Of a DNA stretch of 7,679 bases, positions 1 to 6,301 are shown piece by piece. The position numbers were made by a program, and so were the translations under genes. The notes below the pieces were generated by a model, which was not told the origin of the DNA, searched no databases, and worked only from the letters and a program-made list of their open reading frames with translations. Location of the stretch: assembly GCA_022572905.1 (NCBI GenBank), contig JACZUZ010000077.1:1-7679 (forward strand), written 5' to 3'. The DNA comes from Candidatus Zixiibacteriota bacterium (lineage in GTDB: Bacteria > Zixibacteria > MSB-5A5 > GN15 > JACZUZ01). How positions within the stretch are numbered: the stretch's first letter is position 1; each line of letters starts with the position of its first letter.

Positions 1-291
1 CCTCTTGCCTACAAGTCTGGATAATAGTGGCGGTTCGAAGGACACATGGTATAATCCCGGCAGGACACAAACGCTGTAAAAGCCGCCAGCGCCAGTATTG
101 TCGCCCAGAGTAACCAGCCTCTGACCGGTCAATGCGTTGTCGAAATCAAGATCGCCTCCCACCACAGGAACCCCCGAAGCGTCGCGCACAATACCAGTCA
201 GGCAAGGAATGCCCTGCGCATGGTTTGGCAAGATTGCAAGAATCGTTATTAAAATTGGCCAAAGCGGGAGGCCGCGAAGTAGTGATTTCAT
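1..291 (-). CDS. Secreted Ig-like / carboxypeptidase regulatory-like domain protein (3'-truncated by window edge)
   Basis: The first 97 codons are open to the left edge without a stop. The protein starts with a clear Sec signal peptide: MKSLLRG basic start, hydrophobic core LPLWPILITILAIL (8-21), and likely cleavage after PNHA (22-25) or shortly after. From residue 30 the mature part has the pattern of a small beta-sandwich of the carboxypeptidase regulatory-like/Cna-B kind: CLTGIVRDASGVPVVGGDL (30-48), DNTGAGGFYSVCVLPGLYHV (64-83). Cys30 and Cys75 could pair in the periplasm. It follows the porin gene by 20 bases, in the same direction, with no terminator between them, so it probably belongs to the same operon. 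No good Shine-Dalgarno is seen before ATG 291, so coupled translation is possible. The function is unknown; a surface, adhesive or carbohydrate-associated role is only inference. The rest of the protein is needed to classify it. Confidence 0.82.
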   Translation of the reverse strand, partial: MKSLLRGLPLWPILITILAILPNHAQGIPCLTGIVRDASGVPVVGGDLDFDNALTGQRLVTLGDNTGAGGFYSVCVLPGLYHVSFEPPLLSRLVGKR

Positions 292-311
292 TATGGCTTG
301 CAGTAAGTATT

Positions 312-2147
312 CTAAAATTCGTAGTCCCAGTTAATTTTGTGCAATAGCGCTGTTTCCTGTCGCGGACCAAACGCCTCACCCGGTGAGAATATGGCTGTGG
401 TCCAGCGCAGGCGAACATGGTCCCATATTTTCGGAGAAGCCACCTTTATATCAAGTCCCCATCCGAGGTCGTCGCTCTGACCGAGAGGTTTCGCAGGCGG
501 ATCGAGTAATTCGCTGTCGGTAAGATCATTGTCAATTTCATGTTGTTTATATGAATGATAAACAAAATCTACAGATGCGTCAGGCAACGGATGAACGCCA
601 ACTCCGAGTGTGAGGATTTTTATATTACTTAGTTCCGGATTCAGAGCCTCGCCATAGTACCGCAGCGCGGCGACACCACCAAACACCGCGACATTGTCTT
701 CATAGCTCGTCTGACGAAACTTATTGCTTTCATTATCAGCTCCGGTTTTGTCGCCGGACCCTATGGCATAACCGATAGTGAAGGAAGGGTGGTATACAGA
801 CTTGGCTGATATGAAAGTAGCGCCAAAATCAATAGCGTATGCTCTTTGAGGAAGTCCTTTATCCTCGCCGCGCAAAATGGACAGTTCGGCCCAGGGTCGG
901 AGATATTCTTTTGGTCTGCCGTAGTATCTCAGTCCGAACCAAACCGGCTCACGGTTGCGGATTGAGCGGTCTGAGCGTTTGAGAACATATGCGCTGGCTC
1001 GGCTACGCTTGTCGAATCTCCAACTGACACTGGCATATAAATCAGTCCAGTCACGAAATTTTTCTTTCAACGGCTCAACCGCTTTGATGAACGCTGCTTC
1101 GACAATTAGTGGAGCCTTACCATAGTAGTAGATTCGAACCGCATCCAGATATTCATCGAATAGCCATTCGCGAGGTTCGTCAAAATCCTGGCGGCCTATT
1201 TGTAAGCCAACACCAGACCGACCAATATCCTTAAATAGCATATACGCCTGCACGAGTTGTATGTCTAATTGGCTTGATTGTTGAGGCGTTCTGTCGGTGG
1301 AAATAATATATTTCTTGCGTACACGCAATTGAGTGAAACTCTTTACGCTCTCAGACCAGAATCCTGTAGCTTCAACTTTCAGCGATGGATTTGTATCGAA
1401 TTGGTCATCATCGAAAGCCTTTGTTAAATCAAACTCAGACACAGTGCGAAATGAACCACGGTATTTTCCAGTGAAAAGTATTTTGTCTTCGTAAGTGAAT
1501 CCATCATCCACGTCGTTAGCGTCGTCGAGCGATAAATCTCCGAAGAGTTCTTTTTCGATGTCTTCATAAAGGCCGGAATGTTCGTCAACATCTGTCTTCC
1601 TATTCAGAATAATCAGAAGTCCATGTATCTCTATAGTGTCGGGAGCGACTCCGTCGATACTCACGCGAGTTATGGAACCCTTTATCTTGTTACTTTTCTT
1701 TACGCCTTTAATTTTAATACTGCGCGCTTTCCACTTATTACCTTCCCTGACTTTACAACTGACTTCAACACGTTGGCCAACTTCGAGCTTTCCAAATCCA
1801 ACTGTAGCGGAATCTCCGGAATTGAACTCTGTGTCGTCCTTAATACGGATAGTCGTTCCGAATATCGTGATTGTCTTTTTCTTCTTGTCGATTTTCTGTA
1901 TTTCTCCGCGTAATTTAGGCTTGCGCGGCTTGGGGAGTGGCTCTATATCGGTGGCGACAAAAACACCCGAGGTATCCCATTTCCCTTTTATTTCATACGC
2001 CATATTGAGCTCATACTTGAGCTCCATATATTCCGGTTCTCCAGCGTCTGCGATCTGCGGTGAAAAAGCCAGAAATAGCGCCAGAGCTATGGATGAGAAA
2101 GAGAATATTCTCATAGCCGTAATTCGTTTTGCCAAAGTAGTTTTCAT
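312..2147 (-). CDS. AlgE-like (alginate export family) outer-membrane beta-barrel with N-terminal DUF5666-like repeats
   Basis: This is an outer-membrane channel of 611 residues, longer than Pseudomonas AlgE (~490). A Sec signal peptide is visible: basic start, hydrophobic core about 14-29, and likely cleavage after ADA (33-35). Residues ~79-148 form a DUF5666-like unit (LRGEIQKIDKKKKTITIFG at 79-97, then VGQRVEV), and a second, shorter unit starts at IKGSITRV (155-162). An acidic stretch (about 186-221) leads into the barrel. Family hallmarks are LQIGRQ (315-320), REWLFDEYLDAVR (326-338), FRQTSYEDN (477-485) and LRYYGEALNPELSN (495-508). The protein ends in Tyr-Glu-Phe, a typical barrel-assembly C-terminus. 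Known members pass anionic polysaccharide across the outer membrane; here the polymer is unknown and other cargo is possible. The gene is coupled to the kinase gene upstream by an ATGA overlap, and the next gene begins 20 bases after its stop. Confidence 0.92.
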   Translation of the reverse strand: MKTTLAKRITAMRIFSFSSIALALFLAFSPQIADAGEPEYMELKYELNMAYEIKGKWDTSGVFVATDIEPLPKPRKPKLRGEIQKIDKKKKTITIFGTTIRIKDDTEFNSGDSATVGFGKLEVGQRVEVSCKVREGNKWKARSIKIKGVKKSNKIKGSITRVSIDGVAPDTIEIHGLLIILNRKTDVDEHSGLYEDIEKELFGDLSLDDANDVDDGFTYEDKILFTGKYRGSFRTVSEFDLTKAFDDDQFDTNPSLKVEATGFWSESVKSFTQLRVRKKYIISTDRTPQQSSQLDIQLVQAYMLFKDIGRSGVGLQIGRQDFDEPREWLFDEYLDAVRIYYYGKAPLIVEAAFIKAVEPLKEKFRDWTDLYASVSWRFDKRSRASAYVLKRSDRSIRNREPVWFGLRYYGRPKEYLRPWAELSILRGEDKGLPQRAYAIDFGATFISAKSVYHPSFTIGYAIGSGDKTGADNESNKFRQTSYEDNVAVFGGVAALRYYGEALNPELSNIKILTLGVGVHPLPDASVDFVYHSYKQHEIDNDLTDSELLDPPAKPLGQSDDLGWGLDIKVASPKIWDHVRLRWTTAIFSPGEAFGPRQETALLHKINWDYEF

Positions 2148-3490
2148 GTTATCCTCCCTTTAACCATGGTATTTTCTTCCGTGATAGTGAGCGCCTCGTC
2201 AAGAAGCGCGGGTGTCAATCCGCGCCAGCGCGGACGCAAACAATAAAGTGTCGCCAGTCGAACCAGACTGGACGCTTTCCACCAGTTGATTCGATCCGAC
2301 AGATCAAATTCCGTATCGTTATACATATCCAAAAACTTGAGAGCTCCCGCAGTGTAAATCTCTCTGAGTGACGGGTTCTGCAAACTCCTCAAAGTCAAAT
2401 GCGCCAGAAAATTGCCAACATCCAGAGCCGGATCGGCGAGCGTGAGCGAATCGCAATCAAGCAGAGTAGCTCCGTTCTGTGAATACAGAACCTGTTTATC
2501 ATAGTAGTCTCGATGTGAAACAACCGTCGGGGCCGAATTCATCCGATGCTTTTCCTCCTTAAGGCTTCTCAGCGATCTCTTGAATATGTCGGCCCACTGC
2601 GGTAAAATTCTTGTCGCGAGAGAAACTTTGCGCTCCAATTCATCAATTTCATCCTGAGCCGTACGGGAGTCTTGATCTCCAGCTTGAATTGCATGTAGTT
2701 TGCGGGCGATTTCTCCTGCCGAGCCGCAGGCTTCGTGGATTACCGACGGCTCTACTATGTCATGAATTGAAACACCCTCCGTCCAATCAGTCGCGATAAC
2801 CCCGAAGTTGATATCACTAAAAAGAATTTTTGGAACAGTAAGGCGGTCCGGATCTTTTGCGGTAAACCCGTTTTCCTGAAGAAATGCGAGATTTTCGACC
2901 AGCCGCTGCGAGGCTTTCGGCTTCAGTAATTTAAGCGCAATTCTTCTCTCAGTCAAGCTCGAATTCTCAGTTATCGCTACTTTCAACCCCAGTGAGAGAC
3001 GTCGTTCCAGACGGTATCCCAGTACTCTCAAATCGGTTACCCGAACATCAGCGCCAAGCGGCTCCAGGCAGGTCGGCTGATCATTGTACTCACCGAAAGA
3101 GTTTGTCACGAATTCAAGGATTTGTGGAAGCTTGGGATCATATGGAAACACAGGAGCCACCAAACCAATCTTCTCGAAAATCAGGCTATTTTCACTATGA
3201 TCACCCACGTAGTCTGGGACTGGTTCACCCGGACCCAATAGATGTGCGGATAACCTAATCCGCTCTTCACTTGAGCCGGACCTGCCCTGAACGTTCATTT
3301 GGTATTGAATTGAAAACCCATCAAGTGTGCGCGAAGAAACCCTCGGAATAAACAAAGCGCCAATTTTCAAAGACGTACCCCAGAGACGAGACAGACCCGC
3401 CTGAAAGAACTCTCGCATCGTGGTCGCGTCGGTTGCGAGTTCAAGGTTCTTGAATTCCGAACTTATAGTGACGTCAGTATAACTTGACAT
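2144..3490 (-). CDS. APH-fold kinase-like protein 3 (HRD-type catalytic loop)
   Basis: This is a cytoplasmic 448-residue protein, the most diverged of the three kinase-like neighbours. The catalytic loop reads SHRDYYDKQ (325-333): HRD as in eukaryotic-type kinases instead of HGD, with Asp328 as the likely base and Gln333 in the usual Asn position. LLDCD (343-347, Asp345) is the metal-binding motif, followed by LADPALDVGNFLAHL, typical of the APH C-lobe. In the N-terminal half, GYRLERR (158-164) with IALKLLK (184-190, candidate Lys187) matches the second N-lobe block of its neighbours. LFIPRVSSRTL (46-56) with RIRLSAHLLG (77-86) resembles a degenerate first block, and VFPYDPKLP (114-122) corresponds to their FPND segment. 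The ATG at 3490 gives a 28-base overlap with the previous gene and has only a weak GGAAGA close upstream. The next in-frame ATG (3418) has no better site, so the longer form is kept. The stop overlaps the porin start as ATGA. Its substrate is unknown. Confidence 0.82.
   Translation of the reverse strand: MSSYTDVTISSEFKNLELATDATTMREFFQAGLSRLWGTSLKIGALFIPRVSSRTLDGFSIQYQMNVQGRSGSSEERIRLSAHLLGPGEPVPDYVGDHSENSLIFEKIGLVAPVFPYDPKLPQILEFVTNSFGEYNDQPTCLEPLGADVRVTDLRVLGYRLERRLSLGLKVAITENSSLTERRIALKLLKPKASQRLVENLAFLQENGFTAKDPDRLTVPKILFSDINFGVIATDWTEGVSIHDIVEPSVIHEACGSAGEIARKLHAIQAGDQDSRTAQDEIDELERKVSLATRILPQWADIFKRSLRSLKEEKHRMNSAPTVVSHRDYYDKQVLYSQNGATLLDCDSLTLADPALDVGNFLAHLTLRSLQNPSLREIYTAGALKFLDMYNDTEFDLSDRINWWKASSLVRLATLYCLRPRWRGLTPALLDEALTITEENTMVKGRIT
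2153..2158 (-). promoter_or_regulatory. Strong Shine-Dalgarno for the AlgE-like porin
   Basis: GGGAGG lies 5 bases before the porin ATG on the minus strand and is embedded in the last codons (Lys-Gly-Arg) of kinase-like protein 3. It is the strongest ribosome site in the window. It fixes the porin start at 2147 rather than at Met12, and the ATGA stop-start overlap implies translational coupling. Confidence 0.8.
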
Positions 3491-4899
3491 TCTTCCAGTA
3501 TCCGTTTTGAATTTTCTTTCCAGTCTTTATCCATCCTGCGGAATGGCGCTACCGCCAGCAAGAAAAGACGTTGAGCCATCCAGTAGTTCAATCTTTTTCG
3601 GTCCAGACTCTTACCGGATGATTCAGAGTACATTTCCAATATATAACTTTCCCGTCCGTTATTCAGCGGCTGAGCGTCATTTTTTTCGGATGATCGCAAG
3701 TGAGCGATAAATTCCGCGATATCCGTATATTGTTCACCATTGCAGGAACGATCAAAATCGAGAATTCCAACAACCGTATCGGAGACAAGAATCTGCTTTG
3801 GATGAAAATCGCCATGCGTAAAGCCGAAAGATTCAGATTCCGCAATTGGCAAAGTCCGTTCCAGAGTTTGCTTTATTCTGTCAATTTCATTTCGCAGATC
3901 GGGCAGAAGCTGTGAGAGTGTCCGAGAGGAAGATTTGATTTCATTCAAGTATTCTGCGCGATCTTTGTGACGAAGTCTAGGAATCTTGATCTTGTGTAAG
4001 AGAGTCAGCGCTTTGACAGCACGCAATAAACTTTCTTTGAAATCGCTTTCATTGAAATCCCTATTTTTAAAATTATATTGCGAAACAAACTCAGAGAGCG
4101 GTTTCCCCGGGAGGCTTTCCATTAGAATCAACTTACGTTCAGAAAGATATCCCAGAGGTCTGGGAGTGGCCAATCCCTTTATGCGAAGCGTTTTACCATA
4201 CACTTGTTTCATCAGGGCATAAATATCTTCACCGCGGGTGTCACTGTATATTTTAGCATAAACAATAATTGATTTCTTGGTTTTGTTTTCGCGATGGGTT
4301 GCGCGGGTTTCGCAACGCAAAACCGCTCTTCGCTCGGGCTTGTATCTGACGGGGGTAATTTTTAGCCGTCGGTCTGATATGCGCCAAATTTCCTGTGGGA
4401 AAGCGTCAAGTTTCTCATAGAGGAGCCTCTGTATTTTGCGAGGATCTGAAAGAATGCGCAGTCCCTCCAGGAGAGCGTCGTTGGGAAAGAAATAGAGAAT
4501 TACATTTTTCTCGTCAAGGGTGGTTACGCTTGCAATATTGACGCGATCGATCCATCGTTTCGCATTGACTTTGCTTGTCGCGTTAGAGTAATCGCTTTCT
4601 GTGTAACATTTCCCATAGAAAATAATTTCTTCTTCGGACAAATGGTTTGGAAGCTCGATATTCCCGTTGGCGTTCTTGTCGATCCGAAAGCTATACGCCG
4701 CCAGACAATTGGTCGAAGGCTTATAGCGAATATAATTAACCGAAAATTTAGATATTTTGTTGGCGGGGATTTTCAGGATTTCAGCGAGAGTCAACTTCAT
4801 TTTGTCCGCTGAAAGAAGTAAGGACAACCCTTTGAGTTGATCGTCAACCGGAATCGAACTCACCTTTGAAATTGATTCTTGAGTCGTGACGCTAGCCAT
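3463..4899 (-). CDS. APH-fold kinase-like protein 2 (catalytic residues most complete of the three)
   Basis: I chose the ATG at 4897-4899 (478 residues) because AGGAG ends 7 bases upstream. The longer in-frame ATG at 4917 has no ribosome site and would place that AGGAG inside the gene. Numbering from the chosen start, the protein has a first N-lobe-like block RYKP (58-61) with YGKCY (95-99), a YFFPND motif (136-141), a second block RYKPERR (185-191) with VYAKIY (213-218, candidate ATP-binding Lys216), hinge LMESLPGKPLSEF (259-271), catalytic loop THGDFHPKQ (361-369, Asp364, Gln369) and metal-binding ILDFD (379-383, Asp381). The two N-terminal blocks look like copies of one another. The C-terminal tail (FRRMDKDW, 453-460) matches LRRLKKNW of protein 1. 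The gene overlaps the previous stop by 8 bases and the next gene by 28. It is probably a cytoplasmic kinase of a small metabolite or lipid; the substrate is unknown. Confidence 0.86.
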   Translation of the reverse strand: MASVTTQESISKVSSIPVDDQLKGLSLLLSADKMKLTLAEILKIPANKISKFSVNYIRYKPSTNCLAAYSFRIDKNANGNIELPNHLSEEEIIFYGKCYTESDYSNATSKVNAKRWIDRVNIASVTTLDEKNVILYFFPNDALLEGLRILSDPRKIQRLLYEKLDAFPQEIWRISDRRLKITPVRYKPERRAVLRCETRATHRENKTKKSIIVYAKIYSDTRGEDIYALMKQVYGKTLRIKGLATPRPLGYLSERKLILMESLPGKPLSEFVSQYNFKNRDFNESDFKESLLRAVKALTLLHKIKIPRLRHKDRAEYLNEIKSSSRTLSQLLPDLRNEIDRIKQTLERTLPIAESESFGFTHGDFHPKQILVSDTVVGILDFDRSCNGEQYTDIAEFIAHLRSSEKNDAQPLNNGRESYILEMYSESSGKSLDRKRLNYWMAQRLFLLAVAPFRRMDKDWKENSKRILEECQVILTSL

Positions 4900-6301
4900 G
4901 TGATGACTCCTCTCCATTCAAAAGATTGTCACACTTGCTCAACAGGTCCAGCGTTTGTGATTTCCAGTTCTTTTTCAGTCTACGCAGAGGTTTTGTGGCG
5001 AGATGGAGCATCCAGAATGCGCTCCAGATGTTGATTCTTTCGGACGGTAAAGGAACACTTCTTATCTTACTGTACTCGCCCAGGAACAACTCTCGCAAAC
5101 GATTGTCGTCGGGTAATTTTCCGCGCATGCTCCTCAGCTCCAGATGAGCCAGTATACAACCGATGTCATTTATTGGATCGCCGATATGCGACCGCTCAAG
5201 ATCAAGAATCCAGATTCGCTCGTCATCCAATATAATTTGACCGGGGTGAAAATCTCCATGCACAAATGTCGCATCTTGATCCAAGAGGGAATCCGCTTTC
5301 CTGAAGAAATTCTCAACCAGAGACGCTACGCGAGCTTGCGCTTCCTCGCCTGCGTATTGCAGGAACTCCGCCCAATCCTGAACTTTGCTCAAGCGCGCTT
5401 TAAGAGAAACCGACGGTAGCAACGGAGATGAAACCATGTGCAACCTCGCTAGGGAACGTGAGACACGCGCGAGTGACGCTTCGAGATTACTTCCTCTAAG
5501 TTTTTTGGAGAACGTTTCTCCCGGGGCAAGTTCTATTATCTTGATTCCTTTTTTGCGGTCTTCGAATAAGACTTCAGGAAAACTTATGTCGCTGTTAAGC
5601 TGTAGTCTGAGAATCCTGGAAATCCTCGCTGTGTCACACGTTTTTCTAGCTCTTTCTATTCGTACGCATGCGTCAAATGGGCCGCATTTTGACGAGTTGT
5701 GTATAGCGCCATCTTCAGTGGAATTCGAGAGGTTGAGGAGCATTATAGCTTTGCGCTCGGGTTTGTAACTTATTGTGGATAATGTGTTGGCTGTGTCGAA
5801 AATGAGTGGTTTCGCAGTGGAGAGTTCAGTCGTATTTTCATTCAGTAGCGCTTCCAGTTTACTTGCGCTTGCGATATTTCTGAGATATGGTAACGCTCTA
5901 TCATTGGGAAATTCATACAGTAGGATATAGCATTCGGGTATCGCCACGAATCCGGAACTCAAAATTCCCGAAAGAAATCCACTCTTGTCGACACTCGCAC
6001 ACTGCAACTCATAGTCTCGAGGCGAATAAGTGATCGCATATAACATGGTTTGTCCTGTTTCCTGCGGACCTGCTTTTTCATACGCGACATTCATGACGAC
6101 TTCCAAACTATGGCCTGGCTCGAAGCGAACGTATGCTATGTCACATGAGATAATTCGAACTCCAACCACTGAGGCTTCGGACTCAATTGTTGGCATAATT
6201 GCAGTTAAGTCCAATAGTCCGGTTGCCCCGGGTAGGGTGTTATCGGGGGGAGCTTCATGATCTCTCCGTCCGGCAGGCGCTTTCAACTTTGCGTTAGTCA
6301 T
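4892..6301 (-). CDS. APH-fold kinase-like protein 1 (possibly impaired or atypical kinase)
   Basis: This is a cytoplasmic protein of 469 residues with no signal peptide or membrane segment. The C-terminal half is an APH-type kinase lobe: catalytic loop HGDFHPGQ (348-355, Asp350) with Gln355 where Asn is usual, then the metal-binding ILDLE (365-369, Asp367) followed by RSHIGDP. A hinge-like IELAPGETF lies at 256-264. The N-terminal half has two similar strand blocks, YVRFEP (57-62) with LYAITY (87-92), and YKPERK (179-184) with ACVRIE (211-216), separated by a YEFPND motif (129-134). In the second block Arg214 sits where the ATP-binding Lys is expected, so catalysis may be weak or altered. The start forms an ATGA overlap with the ABC transporter stop, which suggests translational coupling. 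Classical aminoglycoside kinases are only ~260-270 residues, so an antibiotic-resistance role is unlikely. The fold is well supported; the substrate is unknown. Known APH-fold sugar kinases such as AmgK show that small envelope precursors are possible substrates. Confidence 0.85.
   Translation of the reverse strand: MTNAKLKAPAGRRDHEAPPDNTLPGATGLLDLTAIMPTIESEASVVGVRIISCDIAYVRFEPGHSLEVVMNVAYEKAGPQETGQTMLYAITYSPRDYELQCASVDKSGFLSGILSSGFVAIPECYILLYEFPNDRALPYLRNIASASKLEALLNENTTELSTAKPLIFDTANTLSTISYKPERKAIMLLNLSNSTEDGAIHNSSKCGPFDACVRIERARKTCDTARISRILRLQLNSDISFPEVLFEDRKKGIKIIELAPGETFSKKLRGSNLEASLARVSRSLARLHMVSSPLLPSVSLKARLSKVQDWAEFLQYAGEEAQARVASLVENFFRKADSLLDQDATFVHGDFHPGQIILDDERIWILDLERSHIGDPINDIGCILAHLELRSMRGKLPDDNRLRELFLGEYSKIRSVPLPSERINIWSAFWMLHLATKPLRRLKKNWKSQTLDLLSKCDNLLNGEESSHG
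4907..4911 (-). promoter_or_regulatory. Shine-Dalgarno that decides the start of kinase-like protein 2
   Basis: On the minus strand AGGAG is followed by a 7-base spacer (TCATCAC) and ATGGCTAGC. The site lies inside the last codons of kinase-like protein 1, whose TAG stop (4892-4894) falls just after the new start. This favours the ATG at 4899 over the one at 4917 and fits reinitiation or coupled translation. Confidence 0.75.

Noticed and set aside
292..311. Terminator or promoter between the porin gene and the left-edge gene
   Set aside because: Only 20 bases are available, with no inverted repeat, no T-run and no recognisable -10/-35 pair.
132..347. Two overlapping plus-strand frames of 65-71 codons
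   Set aside because: Both are antisense to the secreted Ig-like protein, are out of frame with each other and have no credible ribosome site or domain.
146..418. 90-codon minus-strand open frame spanning the end of the porin gene and the start of the left-edge gene
   Set aside because: It runs out of frame across both real genes, and its sequence (basic, Cys/Arg rich, no signal peptide) shows no domain. The frames of the porin and of the secreted protein explain the region fully.
1636..2163. 175-codon plus-strand open frame coding for a hydrophobic protein
   Set aside because: It lies antisense to the signal peptide and Lys/Asp/Glu-rich repeats of the AlgE-like gene. Antisense of such codons naturally gives Phe, Leu, Ile and Val. 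There is no domain pattern, and the sense gene has strong family motifs.
4899..4917. Longer start for kinase-like protein 2 at ATG 4917
   Set aside because: It has no Shine-Dalgarno upstream, while the ATG at 4899 has AGGAG at 7 bases. The six extra residues (MERSHH) arise by reading through that ribosome site.
5385..5768. 127-codon plus-strand open frame
   Set aside because: It is antisense to the middle of kinase-like protein 1, has low-complexity composition and no recognisable motif, and the opposite strand is clearly coding.
2144..6301. Aminoglycoside resistance genes
   Set aside because: The catalytic loop is of the APH fold, but these proteins are ~450-480 residues, have an extra N-terminal lobe and a Gln in place of the conserved Asn, and sit in an export operon. 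Family membership alone does not support resistance.
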